A stretch of DNA of 64,000 bases from Peptococcaceae bacterium BICA1-7. Lineage in GTDB: Bacteria > Bacillota > Desulfotomaculia > Desulfotomaculales > Desulfocucumaceae. The stretch covers positions 248,001 to 312,000 of the forward strand of contig JUEB01000009.1 of assembly GCA_000802095.1 (NCBI GenBank). The letters are read 5' to 3'. The translations under genes and the position numbers were made by a program. Of this stretch, positions 1-9,140 are shown one piece after another; the stretch's first letter is position 1; every line of letters starts with the position of its first letter. Under the pieces are notes generated by a model. It ran no database searches. It saw only the letters and a list, made by a program, of their open reading frames with translations, and had not been told where the DNA came from.

Positions 1-85
1 AAGTTGGAAGATTCCACCAAATCCAACCACTAATAATGACAGCCATTACACATAATATTCCAATTAACTTTTTCTTACTTTTCAT
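1..85 (-). CDS. N-terminus of a membrane-anchored or secreted protein, cut by the window edge
   Basis: An ATG at 83-85 on the minus strand opens a frame that runs off the left edge after 28 codons. A GAGGAG ribosome site lies about 9 nt upstream (complement of roughly 95-100). The visible peptide begins MKSKKKLIGI and continues as a hydrophobic stretch ending near GWIWWNLP. That is a positively charged n-region plus an h-region, typical of a signal peptide or signal anchor. Nothing more can be said about function. Known: such N-termini direct Sec export. Inferred: the gene is real because start, ribosome site and signal agree. Confidence 0.6.
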   Translation of the reverse strand, partial: MKSKKKLIGILCVMAVIISGWIWWNLPT

Positions 86-876
86 GCACTTTTACTCCTC
101 GAAAAATATAATTTATCTTCGCTTCCGTAGTTTTATTGGTTCATACAAACTTTTGTTAATATTTTACTGTAACCATTTACACAAAGCTTATTAAGTCCTC
201 GCCTCCCAGGCTGGTGTCGCCAGGCTGAAAGCTCCAGGGATTGAACGCCTCGTCTCTCATAGCCTTAATTTGAATGAAATAGCCTTCTATGTGCTTTCAG
301 TTCTTTTGTGGTTAAAGCTAGGGGCAAATAGTTTGTATTGTTGCGCCACCTTTCTTCTTATGATTTTCTTCGCAATACCTGCCTTCCCTTCATCATGTAA
401 ATACCAGTTTCCTTATTCCCGTCCATCTCATGATGACAGAACTCCAATAATTCCTCATTTATAAGTTGAGCTAGAGAAGTGAATTGTCACTTTGGTACAG
501 GTTTAGCTTATTAATTCTGGCTCGCCTATAACGGATTATTTCCAGTAGTGAGAAAAAGTGTTCAAACCACTGGGCCGGTTCAACATCCGGTGCACCAGAG
601 ATTGGCTAAGCGCCTGTATTCTTTTTATCATTCCTGCGGATGAAGCCCCCCTGTTTCTCGTGATGCACAAGTCCTTGGCTAAGGCTCTGAGGTAGAAATC
701 ATCAAGTTCCAACAAAATTGTTAAAAATTTCTTGTTATTGTGAAGGGTTTTAATGAATTATAGCTAATAATAGCAATTCAGGAAATAATAATTATATATG
801 GTTTGGATGCCCATAAACGACAAATTTAAAAATATTACAAAATAAAACATCATTATAGAAAAAGGGAGGGGCTAAA
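86..876. other. AT-rich intergenic region upstream of the five-gene cassette
   Basis: About 790 nt without a convincing complete gene. It contains a degenerate fragment of mqnC (201-248, listed separately). The remainder is AT-rich, short frames have no ribosome site, and I see no clear sigma-A promoter. A strong GGGAGGGG ribosome site at 863-870 serves the gene at 877. Confidence 0.6.
201..248 (-). pseudogene. Degenerate fragment of mqnC (radical SAM futalosine enzyme)
   Basis: 48 nt match 22907-22954 inside the intact mqnC at about 43 of 48 positions. Translated on the minus strand, the fragment reads NPWSFQPGDTSLGG; intact mqnC has IPWSFQPGNTSLGG. A stop follows within about eight codons and nothing upstream resembles the rest of mqnC. 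The relic has the same orientation as the intact gene and sits on the far side of the 21.6-kb cassette. This is direct sequence evidence of homology. How it arose (duplication and decay, or recombination during cassette entry) is inference. Confidence 0.75.
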
Positions 877-2580
877 ATGGCGCTACAACAAATGTCAACC
901 ATTCCTCAATACACAGATTATGAACTTGATGATCTACGGAGGATTTACCAGGAAGCTTCCAAAAACCGGGATCGGAGCCTGGTGCTGAATATGGCCAACG
1001 ACGCACATTACAGGGTTGTCAACAAGAACTACGCAAATTTGAATTTGACACCCGACCGCTACCCACAGCTGTTCAGACAGCTGGATATGGCCAGAGCGAT
1101 GAACACAAAAGACCAATCCTTAAGCCTTGTATACGACAGCAATGACGACGGCTACACCGACGCCAATGTTTTGCTGGACGTAGGTCTGGCTAAAGATGGT
1201 ATTGCATGTTCGGACGCAGTTTCCACCTATATCGGAGGAGCCTATTCCCTGGTCCTGACCCTGCAGGTTTTTAAAAAGGATACGATGGAACTGGTTGCCC
1301 ATAACAACATTCAATCAATGGGCGAAGGAGAGTACACACCCATCAGCGCCAAGAGCGCCCAGGCCGTTTCCGGAAATCTGGTGGCTTATTATTTTATAGA
1401 CTATACGAAAGATCCCGGCACGCCTACCCAGCATATAGTCATAACCAAGGAACCCCAGGGGCCGGTAGCAGACCCGAAGATTACCCAGCCTGTGCAGAAA
1501 CCCAACCATACAGCTCCCCCGTGGCCTTACTGGCAATACATCAGGGTGGGTTTAAGCCGCGGCATCGGCAGCCGGGATGACGTTGATTACTGGTTTAACC
1601 AGGGCCAGTGGGACGACCGGACGGTGATGGTCCCCCTCGACGGCTCCGTAACTTATAACAGTAATATCAAGCCGCTGGTTCCCGAGGACACCATTCAACT
1701 GAATATGTCTGTAGCTCTAAAGACCGGAGGGCTCAAGGTGCTTCCCGCCGATATGCTAAACACTGTTTACCCGTACTTTTATGTAAGTCCAAGTGACCCC
1801 AAAACAATAATATTTAAGAAGCCCGCTCCCACCGACCCCCAAAGCACCGATAACGGAAATCCAATCGTGTTCGGCCCCGCGCCCTGGAACTCGGACACGG
1901 TGGTATACTTTTTTTGCCAGATTGCCGTCAAGACCGAAAGCAGCTATCCTCTGTTCGACTATTCGGGAATTATCAGCAGCGATACCCCCGATAGCGACCC
2001 CAGGGACGGAGTTCTATATATAAAGCCCTTCCAGTTTACCTGGCACTGTGTCGCCCAGGGCGTTCAAATCAAGCTTGCCGATGGCACCTCCAGGGCAGTT
2101 GAAAATATAGTGGGAAAGGAAATGGTGCTTTCAAACACCGGGGGTGAACAGGCAAAGGTGGTTGCCACCCATGTAGGCAAACACAGAGGACCGGTCCTTA
2201 GAATCCGGACAGATAACGGCTGTGAACTGGTATTGTCCGAGAGCCATGTGGTTATGACTCCGCAGGGGCCGAAACCGGCCAGTGAGCTTCAAGCCGGAAG
2301 CCAAGTCATTACGCTGGAGGGCGCTTCTAAAATCACCTGTATCTGCCTCGAAGAATATGATGGGTTTTTGTTCAACCTTGAGCTTGTCACCTATGAGCCC
2401 GGCAAAGAAGGCAGTTCCTCCATGTTTGCCAACGGTATCCTGGTGGGGGACTTCAACCTGCAAACTCATTACTACCATAACTACAGGAAACTGCCGCATG
2501 TGGTGCTGAAAAGACTGCCGCAAGATTTTCACCAGGATTTTAATAGTCTTTTAGAAGACATTGAAAAGTATAAAAAATAA
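877..2580 (+). CDS. Hint (Hedgehog/intein-like) domain protein, first gene of the cassette
   Basis: 567 residues, ATG with a GGGAGGGG site 6 nt upstream. Residues 1-390 match no family I know; they carry no signal peptide and include a proline-rich linker near 185-215. From Cys391 (motif WHCVAQG) the sequence follows a Hint fold: a charged LADGTSRAVENI segment, then an ESH motif near 455-457 in the position of the conserved histidine, then MFANGILVGDF near 516-526. The last block normally ends with His-Asn in splicing inteins; here it reads VGD, so protein splicing is not expected. Cys391-dependent cleavage, as in Hedgehog or bacterial intein-like domains, remains possible. A 40-residue tail follows. 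The gene starts a five-gene same-strand run. Function of the N-terminal part is unknown. Confidence 0.8.
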   Translation: MALQQMSTIPQYTDYELDDLRRIYQEASKNRDRSLVLNMANDAHYRVVNKNYANLNLTPDRYPQLFRQLDMARAMNTKDQSLSLVYDSNDDGYTDANVLLDVGLAKDGIACSDAVSTYIGGAYSLVLTLQVFKKDTMELVAHNNIQSMGEGEYTPISAKSAQAVSGNLVAYYFIDYTKDPGTPTQHIVITKEPQGPVADPKITQPVQKPNHTAPPWPYWQYIRVGLSRGIGSRDDVDYWFNQGQWDDRTVMVPLDGSVTYNSNIKPLVPEDTIQLNMSVALKTGGLKVLPADMLNTVYPYFYVSPSDPKTIIFKKPAPTDPQSTDNGNPIVFGPAPWNSDTVVYFFCQIAVKTESSYPLFDYSGIISSDTPDSDPRDGVLYIKPFQFTWHCVAQGVQIKLADGTSRAVENIVGKEMVLSNTGGEQAKVVATHVGKHRGPVLRIRTDNGCELVLSESHVVMTPQGPKPASELQAGSQVITLEGASKITCICLEEYDGFLFNLELVTYEPGKEGSSSMFANGILVGDFNLQTHYYHNYRKLPHVVLKRLPQDFHQDFNSLLEDIEKYKK

Positions 2581-2628
2581 TTAATCCCCTCCGGCAGTAG
2601 AAAAATCTCCGGCAAAGGATGTGTAGTC

Positions 2629-5600
2629 ATGCCTAACTTACCTCCTCCAACCTTAAGCGGAGTCAGCTATGAAAAAAATGCCAACCGGATCTCCTGCAAC
2701 TGGCAGCCTGGATCGGGACAGTATTTCATTATAGGCCTCTTCACAAACGGCAGCCTCATTGATCAGGCCAGCGCCATGGGCTTCGGCGGTGAGTTGATTC
2801 CCTCTCAAACTTTGGATGAGAATACACTATACCAGGTGCAGGTTGCTCAGACTGACAGCTTTGGCGGAACGCCGGGGCCCTTCGGGCCCCCGGCCAATTT
2901 GATTGTAAGTCCTCTGAAGAATATTGAAGTCAATAACAATGGCGTCCAGATTGATGTAAGCTGGGACTGCCCCGCCCTGGGTAATGTAACAGGAGGCCTG
3001 GTCTATGTTGTGGACCAGCAATCCGGCGATACGGTGATAATGGAGCAGTGTGAAGGCACACGGTGTCTGTTGGACCTTGGCGGCAAACTGGACCCTTCAA
3101 AAAAATACCAGATTGTGGCATACGGCACCTGCGGCATCTCCAAAGGACCCGCTTCGGACTATAGCGATCTCATCTGCCAGATTCCCACTCTGGACAGGGT
3201 CATGTACAACATTCTCGCAGAAGGAACAGGATGTCAAATCCAGGCTGTCAGCAATATCTCCTTGCCCGACAACACCCTTTTGCAATTGACGGTATATCAG
3301 GGGTCCGATGTCGCGGCCCGGGAGAGCCAGCCTTTTACCATACTGTCTCTAACTCTTGGCTACTCCCTGGACCCATCCTATATATACATGTGCCGCCTCC
3401 GTTACCAATCCGGCGGCTCCGTGGGACCCGAAAGTCAGGAGGTTCCCTTGTTGACCGCGCCTCCCCGCCTGCTAAAAACATTCTTTGACGGTCAGGCGGT
3501 GGAGGCGTTCTGGGAAAACCCTGACCTCCCGCCCCGGCCCGCATGGGGAAGCGCCGGCATAGTGGAAGGAACTTCGGTTGCAGGGGATGGAACCTTTCTC
3601 GGGGAGTATGGAAAAATAATTCCCACCCAGCCCATTGATCCGGTCAAGTCTTACTTCATCCAATTAAACCCCGTGCTTGGCAAATCCCGGGGGCCAATGG
3701 CGAATCAGATCCCTGTTATTGCCTGGACCAAAAATATTCAATCGGCGGCCTATGATGGCAACTGCCTTAAGGTTTGCTGGGAGGCAGGCCAGGGTCCCAA
3801 TGTTACAGGCTACAACCTGCTGATTAAATCCGGCGGCTCAGTATTGCGGTCGGTTCCCATGGCAGGAGCGGATTTGGCCAATGGGTACAAAATTGTAGAT
3901 ATAGAGTTGAGTCCCGGCGCTAGTTGCCAGGCTGCTTTGCAGGCTGTGGGACAGTTGTCGGAAGGCCAGCCGGGTCCACCCCAGGACATCATCACGGCTG
4001 TGCCGGGTATCCGGTCCATTGTCACCGGCGGCGACAGCATTATAGTAACCCTCATTGAGCCAACGGTAAAAACCGCCGTGGCGGGCTACCAGGGATTGCT
4101 GTACCAGGGCGGCTGTGTGGTTGCCGGCCCCGTGGCGGCAACGCTTAAAGACGGCCAATACCGCATAGAATTTCCTGTGGGCGGCCAGGGCGGTATCTCC
4201 CTCCTGGAAACCCGGGACTACTATGCCCGGGTTCAGGCAGTGGGCAGTACCCCCTCAGTATTCCAGGGGCCATTGAGCCCTGCCGGGCAGTGTCTGGTCC
4301 AGGCGCCGGAAATTCTCAACGGCGGTATGAACGGCTACCAATGGACTATGGAGTGGACTCCCTGCCGGGAAGTAGTAGTGACCGGCTATAAAATAACCCT
4401 TTCAGACCCCAATGGCAATAATCCTCAATATTTTTACACAACCCGGACTTGCCACACCGGCCTGAATAATTCCAGCGGCAACCAGATCATGGCCTCTGTC
4501 CAGGCCGTGGGAGATACTGCCGAAGGCCCGTTAAGCGCTCCCAAAAATCTATATGGAGACGGGGCAAACTATTATTTTTCAGCAACAGGAGCTTCTGCCC
4601 CGGCCTATCTTTACCGCTCTTATTCCCACCCGCCCCAGGCGGAGGATATCAACCTGTACCTGCCCGACCTCTTTAACCGGGACCCCCAGATTCAATCGGA
4701 CATTTTCAAACTTTCCAAGCCCTCCGGCTCTCCCGCGGGATTCCCGTACCTGCTCACCATAGACAGGGACAGCGCGGCCTGGAAATTCACCCCGGCAGAC
4801 CGGAATGTCCTGTGGAGTTCCTATACCGATTTTTTAAAAGACCTGGACCAGGACAGCAGCGGCGGGGGACCACTTTTAAAGCCCGGCGCTTTCAACCTGC
4901 TGCGGCAAATTATAGCCAGGGCCTTGCCCCTGACGTTCCCCGAACAGCTTTCCTACCTGTACGGCTTCAAAGCCGATGAAAGCTGCGTCGACCTCATCCC
5001 GGGCATGCGCGTCAGGCTGGACGGTGAGGTCCGGCAGTACGTCGGACCTCCCAATGACACTAATAAATACCTCAACGGCTTCGTGCCCTCGGGTACCGTT
5101 TACCTTTATCTTGATGACTACCTGCTCAACCACGATCGGCTGACAGGCTTCGACGCCTATTTATCCCTCTCTGCCAGGCCGGACGTGCCCTCCACCCAAA
5201 ACATCGGAGGCGGGGGCATCCTGGACCTGTATGCACCCCTCGGCAGGAGGGCGCTTTACCGCCTGTTCTACCCCCAGATGATTCCCGGCAGCAGCAGCAT
5301 GGGCTATGCCAATCTGACCTACAACATGCTGGTGCTGGGAGCGGACAATTACACCGACCTGGATGGCGCTGCCCGGCAGTATCTTGCACAGGGCAACTTC
5401 AGCGGTTATGACAACAAAATAATTGTAACCTTTTTCAGGGGCCGCACCGTACTGATTCCCGAAATCCCCGTAGAGATCAACGGCAGCATGCGGTACGTAC
5501 CGATAGGCACCACTATCAGAAGCATTCTGGCGCGTTTGGGACAGGTTCCTGCTTCAGGCAGATTCCTGGGGAGCATCGCTATGGAAAGATCCACCGTAAA

Positions 5601-5751
5601 CCTGGTCCAAACCGTCAAGGAAGCCCAAAGCGCTACAACCACCCCCGACCGGACTAAAATACTGCTGGCGGAAAGTGTCATGGATGGTTATGCCGATGGC
5701 ACAGTATACCTTGATCTGCCACTGCTTCAAGGTGACAGAATTTTATATTGA
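2629..5751 (+). CDS. Fibronectin-III-like repeat protein
   Basis: 1040 residues, ATG with an AAAGGA site about 9 nt upstream, 48 nt after the Hint gene. Residues 1 to about 640 are a series of roughly 85-100-residue beta-sandwich-like modules. Recurring features are a W near each module start (SCNWQPG, VSWDCP, VCWEAGQ, EWTPCRE), a Y-x-[VA]-x-[VA]-Q-A strand, and G-P-x-S/GPFGPP turns at module ends, the pattern of FN3 domains. About six or seven modules can be counted. The last 400 residues are different and rich in YLY/DLD segments, without a family I recognise. There is no signal peptide or sorting motif, so export would need another route. Likely a structural or adhesive part of the system encoded by the cassette (inference). 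Confidence 0.75.
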   Translation: MPNLPPPTLSGVSYEKNANRISCNWQPGSGQYFIIGLFTNGSLIDQASAMGFGGELIPSQTLDENTLYQVQVAQTDSFGGTPGPFGPPANLIVSPLKNIEVNNNGVQIDVSWDCPALGNVTGGLVYVVDQQSGDTVIMEQCEGTRCLLDLGGKLDPSKKYQIVAYGTCGISKGPASDYSDLICQIPTLDRVMYNILAEGTGCQIQAVSNISLPDNTLLQLTVYQGSDVAARESQPFTILSLTLGYSLDPSYIYMCRLRYQSGGSVGPESQEVPLLTAPPRLLKTFFDGQAVEAFWENPDLPPRPAWGSAGIVEGTSVAGDGTFLGEYGKIIPTQPIDPVKSYFIQLNPVLGKSRGPMANQIPVIAWTKNIQSAAYDGNCLKVCWEAGQGPNVTGYNLLIKSGGSVLRSVPMAGADLANGYKIVDIELSPGASCQAALQAVGQLSEGQPGPPQDIITAVPGIRSIVTGGDSIIVTLIEPTVKTAVAGYQGLLYQGGCVVAGPVAATLKDGQYRIEFPVGGQGGISLLETRDYYARVQAVGSTPSVFQGPLSPAGQCLVQAPEILNGGMNGYQWTMEWTPCREVVVTGYKITLSDPNGNNPQYFYTTRTCHTGLNNSSGNQIMASVQAVGDTAEGPLSAPKNLYGDGANYYFSATGASAPAYLYRSYSHPPQAEDINLYLPDLFNRDPQIQSDIFKLSKPSGSPAGFPYLLTIDRDSAAWKFTPADRNVLWSSYTDFLKDLDQDSSGGGPLLKPGAFNLLRQIIARALPLTFPEQLSYLYGFKADESCVDLIPGMRVRLDGEVRQYVGPPNDTNKYLNGFVPSGTVYLYLDDYLLNHDRLTGFDAYLSLSARPDVPSTQNIGGGGILDLYAPLGRRALYRLFYPQMIPGSSSMGYANLTYNMLVLGADNYTDLDGAARQYLAQGNFSGYDNKIIVTFFRGRTVLIPEIPVEINGSMRYVPIGTTIRSILARLGQVPASGRFLGSIAMERSTVNLVQTVKEAQSATTTPDRTKILLAESVMDGYADGTVYLDLPLLQGDRILY

Positions 5752-5782
5752 GCCTGCGTCTACATGGTGAAAGGAGTTTTCC

Positions 5783-8700
5783 ATGAGTCAGCCTTTCTTT
5801 GAAAAAAGTGACGCCAGCCGTCTGTTTTTCCTCCAGGAACAGCCCCCCGCAGGTCTAGGGGGCTACCGGTGCGTCTTTTTGCCTCCATCTGGCATTACAC
5901 CCCCAAGCCCCCTGGACCTTTCCGGCAGCTTTGCCATCGCCGGCGGACTGTACCTGTTCTTGAACAGCCCTCCTCAGGACGAAGCCGCTTTCATTGACGC
6001 GGTGCAAAACTACCTGGCAAAGCAGCGGCTGGACCGGGCCCGTTTCATGTGGCTCAGCAATCCAAACGAATCTCCGGTTTGCTGGAACCCTTTTTCACTT
6101 ACCATGGAACCGGACGGCACCCTGGGGCGTCTGGCTCAATTTCCGCTGCGGAATTACATGCTGGCGCTGGGCGCAAGCTGTATGATCTCGCTAAACGACC
6201 AGGCTGAGCCCACCGGTTTTGAAATAAGGCAAAACACCACCGGGGACAGGTGGATTTACCTCGATGTTTTTCCCGGCAAACCTTTCTACAGCACTGACAG
6301 CCGCGTCACCCTGAGCTTTACCGGACCCTATACCGGCAGCCTGGGCTTCGGCATTTCCGCCGGCCTGGAAGCCGGGACAGACTCACCGGGGGATCTGGAT
6401 GTACTGGACGCGGGAATCCGGTACTACTTTAACGACCCTGAGAACCCGGGCTACCTGTTATCACTCCGCTACAGGATCTTCAGCGGAAAGGGAACCCTTC
6501 CCCTGCAAGTTTTTTTTGATCCTTTAAACCCGGAGCAGGGAACGCGAACTTTCTTCGGCCTGCCGGCAGGTGAACCTCCCCTGGCCCTGGATTCCTGCTT
6601 CCAATCATGGGTGGGAATGCCATTAAAGCTTTCTCCGGAAGCCGGAGGGGACACAAAATTTGTCTTTGCGCCCTATGCCCAGACTCCCTGGGCACAGGAT
6701 ACCGATCCTTATACCCTGATACCTTCAGGGGTATTCCGTATTCTTCTTCCCCAAAGACTGTCCAGCGATTACACCCAACCCGCCGTGCGGCTTCTGGCCG
6801 GGACTTCCGCCCTTGAATACCTGGGTTTTCCGGCTGACGAAGGAAATCTACTGTATTTTATCCCCGGAAAACCTGCCTATGCCCCCTGCTTTTCAATAAC
6901 CCCCGGGCAGGATTCCACGGGACAGGCAAGATTAGGGGTTAACACCCAGGACACCCTGCTGTCGGACCAGGCCCTGACCTCTTATGTATATGTCTCTTCG
7001 GGACAGACCGGGACGGCAGGCTACTACGCCCAGCCCGAAAACTGTGTCATGTACCACCTGGAACAGCAAACACCTGCCGGCACACCTTTACTGGACTATA
7101 TGGAAATTCCCTTTAAGGCGCTGCCACTGCCGCAAAACCTGCCTGAACAGGCATTTTCCATGGTTCCTTACGGGGACCTGCCCAACCTTTATCACGGTGA
7201 ATATTTCGGATCTTTTGAAATACAGGTATTGTCTCCCGCCCGCCGGCTGACAATCAACGCCCTTACGGCAGAAGCCTCCAGCCGAAAGGCAGAAGCTGTC
7301 TCAGCACAGTCCGCTGCAGACCCGGTCAGTCTGGGAACCACAAACCACGGCTGGCTGGCTCAGTTCAACGACCAGCGCACCATTTGGCAAACCCTGACCC
7401 TGGCCAGCGCCAGGGGAGGGACACAGCAGTTGGTTTTGGCCGGGGCGGAGGGGGGAAACATCAGCGGTGTTTTGAGGGATGCCCTGCAGACAAACCGCCT
7501 GTTCCTGGTGGCGGAGGGCAGCAAGTTCTCTGCCCTGGGGGCCTTCCTGTCCTCGGTTCTTTCTATTGAAAGCTTCAGCTTTGACCTGAACACCGAAATG
7601 TGGCCCGATCAGGAAACAATATTTATTATGAAGTATACCGGTTCCTCTGTTCTGGAACTGGCGTCGGACTTAAACAGATGGACGGGCCCCCTGGATTTCT
7701 CCGAGGGCGCTGTTACCCGGCAGCACCTGTTGGGGATTTTACAGGACGCCGTCCAAATGGCGGCTACTAATACATACTTCCAGGACTTTGCCGCGATCAT
7801 CCAGGACCCCTTCTGGAACGGTATTCTGGCATTGAATGTATTTGCGCCTCTTTGGGGCCTTCCTCCCGAACTGGCGGGACTGGCGGGAGGGATCGACCCG
7901 GATGAATTCAAGGCGCATCACCTGGGAATACAGGTAAGCCCGGTTGAAGTTCAGGACACCGGAGGTTTGCCTGTCCTTACCATGAAAGAAAGCTCACTTT
8001 TCGGCCTCATTTATTACAACAGTGACAGTATACTTCAACAGAGCGGCCCGCCTTATCAGTACCAGGTCAAAAACTTAAGCATACTATTTGAAAACTCCGC
8101 CATCAAACAGTTTGGGTGCAGCGTCGAACTTCTGGTCAATGAGCTTTTCGGCGAAACAGTAAGGCTGCAAAACTGCAAGCAGGATCCCAACGTAATGCTC
8201 TTTAATGGAAAATACCAGGATCTGGACGGCCGCAAGATCTTTACCCTTAACAACCTGGAGGCCAACACTTTCAAGGCGGACGGCCGGGTATTGGATGAAG
8301 TGGAAATATTAAGCGCCAGTTTCATTACCGAAACCACAGAAGAAGAGCAGAAGGCCGGGAAGGATATCCAAACCCGGTTTTCCTTCCAGGGCAATTTACG
8401 GTTTAATGCGCTGGAAGGCTTCGACCTGTTTTCCTTCGGCAGCGAAATAGGAGATGCAGGTAAAAAGGGACAGCTCAATTTTTTAAACCTGTCGGTCAAA
8501 ATGAGTTTTCCCCAGGCATCACCTGAAAACAAAACTTTTACCTTTGACGCTCAGGACCTTTCCTTTAATCAGGCGGCCAGCAAAGCCCGCCGGGAAAGCC
8601 TTTACAGCCATTTCCCGCTGAAACTCAAGGGATTTGTGCAGGGCCAGGAGGGCGGTTCGCCCAAAAGTATGGGCTTTAATAATGTTACCACCCCCATCAG

Positions 8701-9121
8701 CGAAAGCTCCCTGTTTTACCCCTGGTTCGGCCTCTTATTTGAACTGAACCTGGGCAGCCTGGGGGCTCTGGCCGCTAACGCCGGATTCACCGCCAAGCTC
8801 CTGGCGGCCTGGTCCCCCGGTCAAAGCGGCATCAGTGTCTTTACCGGCATCAGCATTCCCGGCACGGGGGAAAGCGGCAAAATATTTTCCATCCAGAGCA
8901 TTTTAAAGATTTCGGTGGACCAATTCCGTATAGAGGCAGGATTAAGCCCCGGCGGACACACTTCCTACGTTCTGATACTGAATAACATCCGCCTGGATTT
9001 CATGGGGAAAAAGCTTCCCTCCAGCGCCTATACCGATCTGGCCCTGTTCGGCAACCCGGACCCTGCGGTCAGGGCGGACAGCCTGGGCTGGTATGCGGCC
9101 TATACCGATGAGAAGAAATAA
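5783..9121 (+). CDS. Large beta-rich protein of unknown function
   Basis: 1112 residues, ATG preceded by AAGGAG at a normal distance. No signal peptide, membrane segment or recognisable catalytic motif. The sequence is rich in short alternating hydrophobic strands with many G, P, S and T residues. A helical, acidic segment occurs around 560-720. The C-terminal third (LLFELNLGSLGALAANAGFT region) resembles in style the first 1000 residues of the giant protein two genes downstream. This suggests a shared type of long beta structure (inference from composition only). It is placed between the FN3 protein and the nuclease-fold protein with 20-30-nt gaps, so co-transcription is likely. I do not recognise the family. 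Confidence 0.75.
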   Translation: MSQPFFEKSDASRLFFLQEQPPAGLGGYRCVFLPPSGITPPSPLDLSGSFAIAGGLYLFLNSPPQDEAAFIDAVQNYLAKQRLDRARFMWLSNPNESPVCWNPFSLTMEPDGTLGRLAQFPLRNYMLALGASCMISLNDQAEPTGFEIRQNTTGDRWIYLDVFPGKPFYSTDSRVTLSFTGPYTGSLGFGISAGLEAGTDSPGDLDVLDAGIRYYFNDPENPGYLLSLRYRIFSGKGTLPLQVFFDPLNPEQGTRTFFGLPAGEPPLALDSCFQSWVGMPLKLSPEAGGDTKFVFAPYAQTPWAQDTDPYTLIPSGVFRILLPQRLSSDYTQPAVRLLAGTSALEYLGFPADEGNLLYFIPGKPAYAPCFSITPGQDSTGQARLGVNTQDTLLSDQALTSYVYVSSGQTGTAGYYAQPENCVMYHLEQQTPAGTPLLDYMEIPFKALPLPQNLPEQAFSMVPYGDLPNLYHGEYFGSFEIQVLSPARRLTINALTAEASSRKAEAVSAQSAADPVSLGTTNHGWLAQFNDQRTIWQTLTLASARGGTQQLVLAGAEGGNISGVLRDALQTNRLFLVAEGSKFSALGAFLSSVLSIESFSFDLNTEMWPDQETIFIMKYTGSSVLELASDLNRWTGPLDFSEGAVTRQHLLGILQDAVQMAATNTYFQDFAAIIQDPFWNGILALNVFAPLWGLPPELAGLAGGIDPDEFKAHHLGIQVSPVEVQDTGGLPVLTMKESSLFGLIYYNSDSILQQSGPPYQYQVKNLSILFENSAIKQFGCSVELLVNELFGETVRLQNCKQDPNVMLFNGKYQDLDGRKIFTLNNLEANTFKADGRVLDEVEILSASFITETTEEEQKAGKDIQTRFSFQGNLRFNALEGFDLFSFGSEIGDAGKKGQLNFLNLSVKMSFPQASPENKTFTFDAQDLSFNQAASKARRESLYSHFPLKLKGFVQGQEGGSPKSMGFNNVTTPISESSLFYPWFGLLFELNLGSLGALAANAGFTAKLLAAWSPGQSGISVFTGISIPGTGESGKIFSIQSILKISVDQFRIEAGLSPGGHTSYVLILNNIRLDFMGKKLPSSAYTDLALFGNPDPAVRADSLGWYAAYTDEKK

Positions 9122-9140
9122 TTGAAGGCAGGGGAGTACG

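Noticed and set aside
270-464. Hydrophobic 64-codon frame on the + strand in the left AT-rich region
   Set aside because: No ribosome site, it spans decayed DNA next to the mqnC relic, and its composition shifts midway.
2131-2532. 133-codon minus-strand frame opposite the Hint domain
   Set aside because: Shadow of a well-supported gene; no ribosome site or recognisable product.
8056-8532. 158-codon minus-strand frame inside the 1112-residue gene
   Set aside because: Codon-shadow of the + strand gene, no start signals.
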